Source of the DNA: Iris pallida
Lineage: Eukaryota > Streptophyta > Magnoliopsida > Asparagales > Iridaceae
DNA length: 64,000 nucleotides
Direction: 5' to 3'
Assembly (NCBI GenBank): GCA_029216955.1
Contig: JANAVB010009599.1
Location: forward strand, 2,162,240 to 2,226,239
Shown: positions 10,632 to 21,025 of the stretch, piece after piece
How positions within the stretch are numbered: position 1 is the stretch's first letter
Layout of the letters: the number at the start of each line of letters is the position of its first letter
The notes under the pieces: model-generated
What the model saw: only the letters and a program-made list of their open reading frames with translations
What the model was told of the DNA's origin: nothing
Database searches by the model: none
Translations under genes and position numbers: made by a program

Positions 10632-13600
10632 TTATACATAATATTTCTTTAAGAATTTGCCATTGATAGGCATCATCATGACTTTTCCATCCATAGAGGC
10701 AAGCTGGTATGCTCCGTTAGAGAAGACTTTGTTCACTACGAATGGGCCTTCCCATTTCGCATCAAATTTGCCTTTGCTCATATGTGTCATGGTCATGGGA
10801 CGTCTGACAGTAAGGACCAGTTCTCCCTTCTGATATGCTCTGACTTTGACTTTCCGGTTAAAAGCTTTTGAGATTCGGGCATGATAAAGCTCAATATTTT
10901 GTTGAGCATACAATCGTTTTTCATCTAGAGCTTCCAACTCTTGAAGTCGAAGACGATCATTGTTTTCTGTTGTAAGTTCATTGGAGATTGCAATTCTGAG
11001 AGAAGGAATCTGGATCTCCAGGGGAAGAACAGCTTCACACCCATATACCAAAGAGGAAGGCGTACATCCGGTCGCATTGCGAACTGTGGTGCGGTAGGCC
11101 CATAAACATTCACCAAGCTTCTCGCTCCAGTTGCGTTTGTTGGAAGAAACGAACTTTTTCAAGAGTTTGATAATTGTTTTATTGAAAGCTTCTGCCAATC
11201 CATTAGCTGTTGGATTATATGCTGTAGAAGCTAAATTATTAATCCGATGATCGTCGCAGAATCGAGTAAATTTCTGACTGACGAACTGCGGTCCGTTATC
11301 ATGGATAATATGCCGAGGAACACCAAATCGATAGATGACATGATGTTTGACGAAGTTGATAACACTAGAAGTTTTAACTTCAGATAACGGGATTGCTTCA
11401 GCCCATTTGGAAAAGTAATCGGTTATTGCTAGAATAAACCGATGTCCTCTTGATGATGGTGGGTTGATGGGACCAATGACGTCCATGTCCCAAGCTTCAA
11501 AGGGCCATGATGCCGCTGTTGGGTGTAAGAACTCTGACGGTTGATGAATAAAGTCTGCATAAATTTGACAGGTTTTATATTTTCGAGCATATTGAATAGC
11601 GTCAGCCACCATCGTGGGCCAATAATAACCCATACGTCGGATACGATCTTGAAGTTTAGGACCTGGTTGATGAGCTCCACAAACACCATCATGTGCTTCA
11701 CGGATTATCTGTTGTGCTTCTTCACCAGCAATGCATCGGAGGAGAAGACCGTCGTAAGACCGACGATATAATGTCTTCGTCGTATGATTATAATAGAATC
11801 TGAGAGATCGACGTCGAATAGACGCTGCTTCACTCGGATTATCAGGAAGTATATCATACAAAACAAAGTCTAGAAACGGGTGTCTCCAGTCTTCAGTTAT
11901 GGCTTCTGTTTCATTAGAAAAGACATATTCCATAGTAGAATCAGAGGAAGACGAGGACATTTTGTCAAACTTTAATCCAGCATCAAGGTTGAGAGAATCT
12001 TTGTCTGGTTTGTGAGGAAAAGCCAAAGCCAAATTATTCTCAACACAGAATAATTCTCGGTTATAAACTACTATCACTTGCTGACGTCTGATTGGTATAG
12101 CTAATACAGTAGCAAGATTAGCTAAAGCATCAGCTTCTGCATTATAGGCTCGTCGAACATGTTCAATAAAGAAACCTTCAAAAGATAAGGCTATAGAGAA
12201 TGCTGCTCGATGATAAGGTATCAAATCCTGATGACGAACTTCATACGTTCCTCTGATCTGATTAACAATAAGCTTGGAGTCTCCATAAACTTCCAAATAT
12301 TGAATATCTAGATGTTTAGCAAGTTGAAGACCAATGAGTAATGCATTGTATTCGGCTACATTGTTTGAACATGATTGATCTAGAGAATAAGCCCTCTGAA
12401 TAGTTAGTCCTTCTGGGGATACAAGAACAATCCCAACTCCAGCGATAATATCGCCGTTAGGACCTATTCTAGATGCTCCATCAAAGAATAGACGCCAGGT
12501 AGGAATTTCTTCAGAAATCAGATTTAAATCCAAGACTTCATCAGGAATCTCATCATATAATTTAGAATCTTCTGGAATTGCATGAGCAGCCAAAAAATTA
12601 GCAAGAGCCTGTCCTTTAACTGACTTCTGAGGAATATAATGCATATCGTATTGAGCTAACAAGATTCCCCAATTAGCTAGTCTGGAGTTGAGAATACCAG
12701 GTTTCTTCATCATAATCCTGATGGGATTCACTCTGGAAATGACATGAATCGTTTGACCAATAATATAATGTCGCGTTTTCTGAACAGCAAACATTAATGC
12801 TGAGTATTCTTTCTCGATTGGAGAATAACGCGGTTCAGCACCCGTCATTGTGCGACTGAGATAATAAATAGCCTGTTCATGGCCATCTTTATTTTTCTGG
12901 GCAAGTAATGCACCAAGAGAATGATCCATGGCTCGAACATATAGAAGGAATGGTATCCCCGAGACGGGAGGTACCAAAACTGGAGGGTTCATGAGATACT
13001 GTTTAATATCGTCAAATGCTTTTTGACATTCTTCGTTCCAAACGAAAGATACACCTTTCTTCGGAAGTTTGTTGAATGGTCTGCAGCGTCCTGATAAGTT
13101 GGAAATGAATCTCCTGATATAAGCAATTCTTCCTTGAAATCCTCGTAGCTCTTTTAAGGTGCGTGGAGGACGCATCTCTTGAATGGCTTTGATCTTTTCG
13201 GGATCCACGTGTATACCTTTAGCGGTAATGACGAAGCCGAGAAATTTACCACTAGAGACGCCCAGGAAGGACTTAGTAGGGTTCATTTTAAGTTGATGCT
13301 GACGCATTAAATCAAAGATAGTCTTCAAATCTTGGATAAGATCCTCTTTTCGTCGACTTTTGACCGCAATATCATCAACATAGCATTCGACTATTTTCTG
13401 GAGATGTTCGCGGAATATAGTGCTCATTGCTCGCTGATATGTTACCCCTGCATTCTTGAGACCAAACGGCATCACTGTATAACAGTATGTACCGATCGGC
13501 GTTCTGAAGGAAGTGTGTTTTTCATCATCTGGGAACATTTTGATTTGATTGTATCCCGAATACCCATCCATAAATGACATTCGTTCGAAACCACATGTAT

Positions 13601-16600
13601 TATCGATCATGACATCAGTAATTGGAAGAGGAAACTCGTCTTTAGGACAAGCCGTATTGAGATCACGAAAGTCTATACAGACCCGGATCTTGCCAGTCTT
13701 TTTAAGGACATGAACGATGTTAGCCACCCATTCAGGATGTTGTTCCTCTCGAATAAATCCAGAAGCCATAAGCTTATTGACTTCAGCTTCAATTGCATCC
13801 ATGATGTCTGGACGAAACCGTCGCTGTTGTTGTTTGACCGGTTTAGCATTTGGCATGATATTGAGTTTGTGCATTGCAATCTTCGGATCTAGTCCTGGCA
13901 TATCCTCATAACTCCAGGCAAAGACATCGATATAATCACGAATAAGCTTGATCATGTCTTGCTTATCTGTTTCTGAAAGACTTTCACTGATGAATATTGG
14001 TTTAGGAGAACCTTCTTCACCAACATCAATTTGGATCAGTTTATCTTCAGTAGGAGGTTCTCTCTGCTCGAACCTGAATTCCCATTGATTATCTAATCTT
14101 TGAGCCCATTGTTCCGATTCGGGTGATACTTCATAATCATCCTCATCTTCATCATTTTCTTGCAGGCCACCAACGGAGACCATATTGATGGACAAAATAG
14201 AACGATGGAGATCGCCAATACTCATGTCAGAATCCCAAGAAAGGGAATCGGAAGATTCAGATCGTTCATCTTCATCGGATTTTGGATCTTCATGGACTAT
14301 GTTGATAAAGAAAGTAGGAGCAATGTAACATAAACCACATTTTGTCCTTCCGTATTTTAATGGAGGAATTCGAACAGGCATTCTTCTTCCTTTTCCATTA
14401 TTGAGACTGGTTCTAAAGTCATAACCCATATTCTTGATGATATTTTTAGATTGCTGACTGTAGCGACGCAGTTGTAACCTTCCAGTATCGTCGTTTATGT
14501 CATCTTCTTCCAAGTTAGGAGGATTCTGGGGTCCTTTATAAAAGAAGATCGGATTTTCTCCCTTCTTTTTAGCAGGGACCACGAAGTATGATTTTTGTAT
14601 GGATTCCAATAATACGTCTGTATGAAGAGTTTGAACAACCCCTATAGTTAGTGACTCTAAGCTATCTAGCAATTGTAAATAACTTTGTACATGATTACAG
14701 ACATCAATATACTGTAAAGGAGATGTTTCATTAATATTAGATACTGTATTTACAACAGAAGGCTGAGCCTTATCAGACTTAGTCAAATTAATGACAAAAG
14801 GGGAAGAGGAGGAGCGATCAGAAGTTTTGTTTCGATTAAGATCGATAACAAAAGGCTCAGAAGAGGTGAGCTCCCTTGAAGAAGATCGTGGATAAGTAGT
14901 ACGTCCACTGACTGGAATGACTAGAGTATCTGGTCTAGCCTGAGAAGATGGAGGGGGAGTGGTACGTCCACTGACAGGAATTATCAGTGAGCCTTGTGGA
15001 GCCTGGGCAGGTGATGAAGTAGTACGTCCACTGACAGGAATTTTCAGTGAGCCTTGTGGAGCTTGGGAAGACGGTACAGTAGTACGTCCACTGACAGGAA
15101 TTATCAGTGAGCCTTCTTCAGATGATTTAACAGACTGCGGAGGAGTGATATGCCCTTTTACAGGAATAACAAAAGTGCCAACTTTTGCTATCTCATCATC
15201 ATTATCCATAGCTTGCAAGACTTTTGAGTATTCATCTTTGTACATGCGGGCGTCATTGAAGTAAGCTTTAACTCCTTTGAATGGATAGAGATCTGCAACC
15301 TCCTTTTGAACTTCTCCATTGTCATCAACATATTTGAAGCACTGATGAAGAGTCGAAGGAACGACATTATGTTCATGCAAGAATGGTCTCCCCAACAGAG
15401 CATTGTATGAGCAACCATGATTGTCGATGATGTAAAAAGTAACTTTAGTGCAAAGATCGCCTATTTGAAATTTGAGGCGAATCTTGCCCAAAGGCTCACT
15501 TTTTCTTTGATTGAATCCCAAGATGGTAGTGATAGTACTGGAAAGACTATGCACAGGTATCTTCAGTGCGTCTAGCATAGCTTTTGGCATAATACTGAGA
15601 GCAGATCCTGGATCAATCAGGAGACGATCAACCTTCATAGAATTAATATATCCTGTATGATATAAAGGACGGTCATGTCGATTATCCTCTAGCAGCATAT
15701 CGTCCTGCGTAAAGGTAATGTTTGGAATAAATTCCAATACATTATGGCAATGAGAAACAGGTTCTGTTTCCAATTCCTTGAGAAGAGTTAGGCAGGTTTC
15801 TGCTTGCAGCAGGGCTTCACTTAGAGTTTCTCGAGTCTCTTTAGAGAGGCGTAAGAGCTCGAAGATTGATAATTTAGCTGGGGTATTGGCTAGTTGAGCC
15901 AATATATCAAAATTATAAGGCTTTTCAAGTCCTGTAGGAGATGACTTCTTCAATGGTTTGTCGAAGCGGACTTGTTGTTTGCCTTTGTCAGCTGCTGTTG
16001 GTTTAGAAGGAATTGTCTCAACAGGAACATTTAAAGGCTCTTCAGTAGAGACTGGTGTTGGAGCTGTAACCGGAGGGACGTCAGAAGTTTCTTCAGGAAT
16101 ATCAGCATAATCTTTCAGATATATTTTTCCTGACCGAGTTCCAGCATGAACTTCAACTTCAGATTCTGGTTCAGGGTCTATGGAAACCATGTTGCAATTC
16201 TTTATCTTGCTCTTGGTTCTTTTATGTTTGATGAGAGCTTCATTCCAGAAACCAAGGCCAACACGAGATTGATTATGCCTCATAGTGATGGCTAAAGGTG
16301 CTCGGAGTCCTTTGCCTGAGTTCAAACCAGGAGCAGTGGCTAGATTATAACCCATCTTCGTCATCAATTCACGAGATTGTGAACTGTATAGATGAAAAGC
16401 AGGCTTGTACCTATCTTCAAATTGAGGTACAGATTTTATCTCCATAGGGAGTGAATTTCCTGCTGAGATGAAAGTAGAGGTTAGATAAAAATCGGGTATG
16501 AAACTAGAAGTCACATTGCATGACTTAGTCTTCCCGAGCTTCTTTTTAGATGAGGGAGTCTTCCGAGGAGAAGAGGAAGACGTCTCAAACTCCGTCATTA

Positions 16601-16970
16601 AATCTGGGTGAATCCACATGACCTCTCCCTTCTTAGTTGTGACAGGAACAAGCCCGTCATTCTGTGCTGGTGGGATGTTTACAACTTCGAGAGTTGCTTT
16701 GGGGATAGGAACAATCCCTCTTTCTACCATTAAGGGAGGGAAGTCACCAAACTGCATTGAAATTACATTTGCTGTGACTGTCTTGTCTTTGGGTGTCAGT
16801 GTCACAGCTCCTAATTTAATCATCTTTTGGATCTTCCCTTTTAATACATAGCAAGACCGGATTGTATGACCCAACATTCTATGATATGGACAGTATTTTG
16901 GATGATCTGTCTTATTGGCTTTATCAGGCTTTTTAATTTCTGGCAATTGAATCTTATTACCTTTGAGCAA
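10632..16970 (-). CDS. Pro-pol polyprotein of element C (PR, RT, RNase H, integrase)
   Basis: A 2112-codon open frame without shifts. N-terminus: C-X2-H-X4-H-X4-C knuckle (CPYHRMLGHTIRSC, residues about 27-40). Two G-patch-like segments (KMGYNLATAPGLNSGKG near 206 and NMGYDFRTSLNNGKG near 860). Protease site IDPGS near 451. Five IPVSGRTT-type repeats between PR and RT (coding at about 14890-15170). RT with MDGYSGYNQ and the catalytic YVDD near 1197. A Ty3-type RNase H remnant and a second RNase H (FFDGASRIGPNG near 1492). Integrase with D (WDMDVIGP), D (HDNGPQF) and E (GLAEAFNK). In the integrase zinc finger the expected C-X2-C reads Y-K-T-C, so the first Cys appears to be Tyr. Copies RNA to DNA and integrates it in cytoplasmic particles and nucleus. 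Upstream gag is in the same frame, separated by one TAA. Confidence 0.93.
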   Translation of the reverse strand: MLKGNKIQLPEIKKPDKANKTDHPKYCPYHRMLGHTIRSCYVLKGKIQKMIKLGAVTLTPKDKTVTANVISMQFGDFPPLMVERGIVPIPKATLEVVNIPPAQNDGLVPVTTKKGEVMWIHPDLMTEFETSSSSPRKTPSSKKKLGKTKSCNVTSSFIPDFYLTSTFISAGNSLPMEIKSVPQFEDRYKPAFHLYSSQSRELMTKMGYNLATAPGLNSGKGLRAPLAITMRHNQSRVGLGFWNEALIKHKRTKSKIKNCNMVSIDPEPESEVEVHAGTRSGKIYLKDYADIPEETSDVPPVTAPTPVSTEEPLNVPVETIPSKPTAADKGKQQVRFDKPLKKSSPTGLEKPYNFDILAQLANTPAKLSIFELLRLSKETRETLSEALLQAETCLTLLKELETEPVSHCHNVLEFIPNITFTQDDMLLEDNRHDRPLYHTGYINSMKVDRLLIDPGSALSIMPKAMLDALKIPVHSLSSTITTILGFNQRKSEPLGKIRLKFQIGDLCTKVTFYIIDNHGCSYNALLGRPFLHEHNVVPSTLHQCFKYVDDNGEVQKEVADLYPFKGVKAYFNDARMYKDEYSKVLQAMDNDDEIAKVGTFVIPVKGHITPPQSVKSSEEGSLIIPVSGRTTVPSSQAPQGSLKIPVSGRTTSSPAQAPQGSLIIPVSGRTTPPPSSQARPDTLVIPVSGRTTYPRSSSRELTSSEPFVIDLNRNKTSDRSSSSPFVINLTKSDKAQPSVVNTVSNINETSPLQYIDVCNHVQSYLQLLDSLESLTIGVVQTLHTDVLLESIQKSYFVVPAKKKGENPIFFYKGPQNPPNLEEDDINDDTGRLQLRRYSQQSKNIIKNMGYDFRTSLNNGKGRRMPVRIPPLKYGRTKCGLCYIAPTFFINIVHEDPKSDEDERSESSDSLSWDSDMSIGDLHRSILSINMVSVGGLQENDEDEDDYEVSPESEQWAQRLDNQWEFRFEQREPPTEDKLIQIDVGEEGSPKPIFISESLSETDKQDMIKLIRDYIDVFAWSYEDMPGLDPKIAMHKLNIMPNAKPVKQQQRRFRPDIMDAIEAEVNKLMASGFIREEQHPEWVANIVHVLKKTGKIRVCIDFRDLNTACPKDEFPLPITDVMIDNTCGFERMSFMDGYSGYNQIKMFPDDEKHTSFRTPIGTYCYTVMPFGLKNAGVTYQRAMSTIFREHLQKIVECYVDDIAVKSRRKEDLIQDLKTIFDLMRQHQLKMNPTKSFLGVSSGKFLGFVITAKGIHVDPEKIKAIQEMRPPRTLKELRGFQGRIAYIRRFISNLSGRCRPFNKLPKKGVSFVWNEECQKAFDDIKQYLMNPPVLVPPVSGIPFLLYVRAMDHSLGALLAQKNKDGHEQAIYYLSRTMTGAEPRYSPIEKEYSALMFAVQKTRHYIIGQTIHVISRVNPIRIMMKKPGILNSRLANWGILLAQYDMHYIPQKSVKGQALANFLAAHAIPEDSKLYDEIPDEVLDLNLISEEIPTWRLFFDGASRIGPNGDIIAGVGIVLVSPEGLTIQRAYSLDQSCSNNVAEYNALLIGLQLAKHLDIQYLEVYGDSKLIVNQIRGTYEVRHQDLIPYHRAAFSIALSFEGFFIEHVRRAYNAEADALANLATVLAIPIRRQQVIVVYNRELFCVENNLALAFPHKPDKDSLNLDAGLKFDKMSSSSSDSTMEYVFSNETEAITEDWRHPFLDFVLYDILPDNPSEAASIRRRSLRFYYNHTTKTLYRRSYDGLLLRCIAGEEAQQIIREAHDGVCGAHQPGPKLQDRIRRMGYYWPTMVADAIQYARKYKTCQIYADFIHQPSEFLHPTAASWPFEAWDMDVIGPINPPSSRGHRFILAITDYFSKWAEAIPLSEVKTSSVINFVKHHVIYRFGVPRHIIHDNGPQFVSQKFTRFCDDHRINNLASTAYNPTANGLAEAFNKTIIKLLKKFVSSNKRNWSEKLGECLWAYRTTVRNATGCTPSSLVYGCEAVLPLEIQIPSLRIAISNELTTENNDRLRLQELEALDEKRLYAQQNIELYHARISKAFNRKVKVRAYQKGELVLTVRRPMTMTHMSKGKFDAKWEGPFVVNKVFSNGAYQLASMDGKVMMMPINGKFLKKYYV

Positions 16971-17042
16971 GCATTCAAAGATACCCTGAACATCGTCATC
17001 GTCAAAAGAATATTCTTCCTTCGGCCGAGGAGGTCTCTGTTG

Positions 17043-18473
17043 TTAATTTGTTGGAGTTGGGGTAGCTTGAGTAGTCTTTACCTCTTGATTACTGCTTTGG
17101 AGATTGACTTCAAGAGCTTCTTTGCCTTTGCGATTGTTAGGTCGAGTACTATTGCTAGCACTCTGATTTGATTCCTTGGGAGCCATTTGTACCCCCAGAC
17201 CCTTGAAGGTCTCAGCACTGACTTCAGCAGCCTTGGCACTGATGATGAAAGAAGGCCAATCTTGGAACTGAGTGGACCCTGTCCACATGCTGATAATTGG
17301 TAAGAGATTCGACTTGCAAGTGTCGATGGTAACAGCGTCGGGAGTTCCGAGAGGCATTTTAAGGGCTTCTCTTCCGAATCTTTCAATGAAGTCCTCGGTG
17401 GTTTCATTATTTTTCTGTTTAATTCTTATGAGGGCTGACATGGTCATGTCATTGAGCCCTTCATAGAATCGTTCAAGAAACATTTGCTTGAAACCAGCAA
17501 ATGAGGTAATGCACCCGTCAGGGAGACTTCTATACCATTCATAAGCCGTTCCTTTGAGACATCCAACAAACACCCGAGTAAGGAGGGCGTCACTTGGTTG
17601 CAGTTGATCAGTCATTACCTCAAAGTGATTAATGAATTGACTTGGGGAGGTTGTCCCATCAAAGAAAGAGATAGTTGGAGGCTTGTATTTAGGAGGATAT
17701 GATACTTGCTTCCATTCTATCGGGTAAGGTTGCTTGATACCTAACCTTTGTAAACCATCCTTCTGTTTGAATGCCTCGAATTGAGTTCGGATATTCCTTA
17801 ACTCTTCAGTAACAATCCCAGAAGATTGGGGAGTTGTAACTTGTTGAGTGTAATTGGGAGGAGGGACTGCAGCATATGTACCACCCCCAGCTCCAGACTG
17901 ACTTGGAGTGGGTTGTACAGGAACATTAGATTGTACCCCCGGAATAGTAGAGGGTTTCGAGTTTGGAACAACAGGAGTATTTAATATAACTGGAGGAGCT
18001 GTTTGTTGGACTTGCTGAGTTTGATGCTGAGCTTGCATAAGAGTATGCATAGCATTCAATGTATCTGCCATAGCTCGCAACTGTTGTTCTAAGGAAGAAA
18101 TCCTTTGTTCATGAGCTTCGGTACTAGTTGAAGGTTCATGATTGCCCTCTGTCATGTAAGTAGTAATCATTCGAGGAATAGATGATGAAACAGTCTGTTC
18201 TGAATCATCACTGTGTGAATCAGTATCTTTCCCGGGACTATTTACGGGAGTCAATACTGGAAAGTTGGACTCTCCAAGGAAGTCCTCTGTGATCTCCGGA
18301 TTACCACTTGGATGAGAAGAAGAAGAGACCCTGGCCAAGGCTCCGGTCCTGGATCGGGTACCGAGATAAACACCATCTTCAGAATCTGATATGGCATCAG
18401 ATCGTATGCTACTCCCAATATTTCTGGAGGTCATATTGACAGAAGCATAAAGAGGTTCATCTTCATCCAACAT
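17043..18473 (-). CDS. Gag of element C
   Basis: 476 codons. An acidic/Ser-rich start, a Gln-rich middle predicted coiled coil (SSLEQQLRAMADTLNAM), a Pro/Gln-rich linker, then a retrotransposon Gag capsid domain (about residues 260-400) with ISFFDGTTSPSQFINHFE, CLKGTAYEWYRSLP and ERFYEGLND. It forms the virus-like particle. It ends at TAA 17043-17045; the next 24 codons up to the pol ATG are open in the same frame, so gag and pol may be one polyprotein interrupted by a recent CAA-to-TAA change or by a stop decoded by readthrough. Confidence 0.9.
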   Translation of the reverse strand: MLDEDEPLYASVNMTSRNIGSSIRSDAISDSEDGVYLGTRSRTGALARVSSSSHPSGNPEITEDFLGESNFPVLTPVNSPGKDTDSHSDDSEQTVSSSIPRMITTYMTEGNHEPSTSTEAHEQRISSLEQQLRAMADTLNAMHTLMQAQHQTQQVQQTAPPVILNTPVVPNSKPSTIPGVQSNVPVQPTPSQSGAGGGTYAAVPPPNYTQQVTTPQSSGIVTEELRNIRTQFEAFKQKDGLQRLGIKQPYPIEWKQVSYPPKYKPPTISFFDGTTSPSQFINHFEVMTDQLQPSDALLTRVFVGCLKGTAYEWYRSLPDGCITSFAGFKQMFLERFYEGLNDMTMSALIRIKQKNNETTEDFIERFGREALKMPLGTPDAVTIDTCKSNLLPIISMWTGSTQFQDWPSFIISAKAAEVSAETFKGLGVQMAPKESNQSASNSTRPNNRKGKEALEVNLQSSNQEVKTTQATPTPTN

Positions 18474-18746
18474 TGGTTCATACTGAATCCGTTCGAAAAC
18501 AGATTATCTTTTTGGTGAACAACAACATTGAATTACAACTCGAGGTTGGAAGTTGCAACCATGCTTTTCATGGCAAATATGAGCAATATCATAGCCTGAT
18601 GGAGTGTCAATTCTCTGTTTATTTTGTAAATACTCTCAAAGATCTGTAGGAACAGATTGGGAAGTACTTGAAGATAATTTCTGTGTAGAAACTTGTCTTT
18701 TGTTCTTCTGTCTTCTCGGTTCTTGAGTGTATAAAGACCGATTAAT

Positions 18747-19805
18747 TTAAGCCACATAATTTTTGGCATATTCTGCATCAGGGTCTAATATACTTGTCTC
18801 AGTGGAATCGAGACGATTCTGATTAAGCTTGTTACGAAGATCCGTAGGAGATTTGACTTTGGTATCAGTCTTGGATACTTGTAATTTGCCTTTCTCAGAT
18901 CAAGAAATTTGGAGAGAAGGAAGACGGGTATTATTCCGACTGGGAGTCGGTAATAATCCATCTTTGGAGGAATTAGCCAAAAGGCGTTTTCCTTTGTTTG
19001 ATCTAGTAAGAGTACTAGTCAAATTAACTCTAGAGGTAAAGACCTTAGGAGTAGAGGAGTTGACTAAAGAGTCTTTCTCCTTGGTTGGCATAAGATGTGC
19101 AAGTTGAGGGGGAATCATTTGTATGTTCTGTGGAAGAGAACCCCCAGCTTGATTTTGAGAAACAGTCAAAGGACTGTATCTATTAGCATACGCTGACTTC
19201 AGTTTGGACTTCTGGTCATATGCTACCTTTTTATTAGTATACGCTGGCTTTGGTTTAGCGTACGCTGCCTGATGTTGGCTTTTGTACGCTGCCTTTGCCG
19301 TACGCTGCCCTTTAAATGCCATACGCTCAGAGTCATCAATGGCTAAAGAGCCGACTGCTGTCGTAAGAGTAGAGGGAGAAGGGACTTTGACATGTCCAGA
19401 GATGGTTTTCTTTGTACACGCTGACTTGGTTAAAGAGCCGACTTTGTCAGCGTGACTAGGAGAAGCCACTGTTGCCGTGTTCAGAGAAGCCGAAGTGTGC
19501 TCAGTTGAAGTTGAAGACGTGTTCTTGTCAACGTGAGAAGTGACAGAAGCGTCTCGGGCTGTTGAAGAAGACTTAGGGACATAAACAGAGCGTCCCTTCT
19601 TCTTGGCAACAGAAAGAGCGGAGGAAGCAGTGCGGCCCTCCTTCGCCTTGAGCATTTCTTTATAAGCCGATTGGTCGAATTGTACAACCATCGTCTTCTT
19701 CGTCAAGCCGATCGACGAAGTATCGCATTGAGTTGTTGCTATCTCGTTGGAGGAGACAGCTTTCCCCAGCAGAGTCGCCAATTTGTTTTCCATAAATAAA
19801 TTCAC
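18747..19805 (-). pseudogene. ORF1 of element C (pre-gag ORF), one TGA
   Basis: A frame of about 353 codons with one TGA at 18900-18902, likely from CGA, then open to TAA at 18747-18749. It begins inside the last bases of the 5' LTR (second Met codon at about 19791-19793), so the primer-binding site is translated as LATLLGK. It is Ser/Thr/Lys-rich with no known fold. From about 19100 to 19440 it carries repeated A-Y-(A/K/T) peptides encoded by GCGTATG / CATACGCT words, the same motif as in the LTRs. An ORF before gag is typical of Ogre/Tat elements; its function is not known. Confidence 0.7.
19763..19780 (-). other. Primer-binding site of element C
   Basis: Minus-strand TGGCGACTCTGCTGGGGA, three nucleotides inside the 5' LTR. 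It is a plausible complement of a plant tRNA 3' end; Tat/Ogre elements commonly use tRNA-Arg, but the exact tRNA needs a search. Confidence 0.65.
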
Positions 19806-21020
19806 TTTATTTATTTTGTATCTGAGAAAATTACAACTGTAGGAATCTAATCTAGAAGACGATTACTTTATCCCTTGGACGATGCGATGAAGAAAACTCG
19901 AACTTTGAAGAACTCGGACAGCAACTGGGCAATCTCTCTGTTCTCTCTAAAATTGACTGTGTGTGATGAAGATGAAGAAACTCTCTTTTATAGAGTTCAG
20001 GATAACTGTCCTTAAGCATACGCTCAGGTAGTTACTTGACGTGTGCATAACTGCAGGGACGCGTGGCAAATTCTGATGAAGACACATTAGCGTGCGGTTG
20101 AAAGTAGTAGAGCATATTCAGGAGAGATTGATGGCATGAATGCCACGTTGCATAACTTCTGAAGAAGTGGATAACTGCAGGACACGTGAGAACGTGTGTT
20201 GAAAATCATTCTGGACACAACTGCTGTGATACGCTGCCTTAGAAGAAGAGTCATACGCTAACTTTTGAAGGCACATGTCTTGCATACGCTTACTTAGACA
20301 GCGTAGAACCATATAAAGCTGATACGCTCACATTATTGACAGGGAGTCGTATGGAAACTATACGCTCACTTGTCAAGGAGTCGTATGGAATCCATACGCT
20401 CACTTGGTTGGGAAGGAGTCGTATGAGATCCATACGCTCACTTAGTTGGAAGGAGTCGTATGAGATCCATACGCTCACTTAGTTGGAAGAAGTCGTATGA
20501 GATCCATACGCTCACTTAATTGGGAAGGAGTCGTATGAGTGAATAAGTAGACACGTGGCATGTTTGAAATAAGTAGACACGTGGCCATCATCAATCTTCT
20601 TTGATACGCCATATCTTCCAATAACTGACAAAATCTTCTCGAGCGTCGTGACTGCGGATATGATGGCTGACAGACTGTCAAAACTGACAGTAATGATGGC
20701 TTTTACATTTATGAGAGATGCTGAGCTGTCCTCGTAAAAGACAAAACCGACTCTTCGAAAACCTATACGACGGCTAGTCTCCATTGGACAGCTGTCTTTG
20801 CACGAAAGACGAAGTGTCAGATTCATCCTTTATTAAATATATGCTGTGCTGTCATCTCAGAAAATAATAAAATATTCACTGAGCGTACGACCTTTAGATG
20901 AGCGTATGGCCTTGACTGAGCGTATGGCCTTGAGCGTATGACTTGGGCTGAGCGTATGGCTTTGAGCGTATGACTTGGACTGAGTCTTATGTCAGCGTGT
21001 CATAATTTTCACACCCTACA
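19784..21020 (-). repeat. Element C 5' LTR
   Basis: Same length as its partner (1237 bp), with nine substitutions. Sense promoter TATA CTATAAAAG is near 19987-19997. Flanked outside by CCACG (21021-21025), the right copy of the target duplication. Confidence 0.95.
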
Positions 21021-21025
21021 CCACG

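Larger units (their letters stand above)
3648..21020 (-). mobile_element. Element C: complete Tat/Ogre-like Ty3/gypsy retrotransposon
   Basis: A 17,373-bp element read on the minus strand. Sense order: 5' LTR (21020-19784), primer site, ORF1, gag, pro-pol, then an oppositely oriented intron-containing gene, polypurine tract and 3' LTR (4884-3648). Both LTRs are 1237 bp and differ at nine positions by hand alignment with no indel, so insertion is recent. The target duplication CCACG flanks it (3643-3647 and 21021-21025). It sits inside the element A LTR; the empty site is preserved near 52990-53020 in the solo LTR. ORF1 before gag, G-patch-like segments, the C-X2-H-X4-H-X4-C knuckle, a second RNase H and the extra ORF point to the Tat/Ogre lineage. 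Confidence 0.93.
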
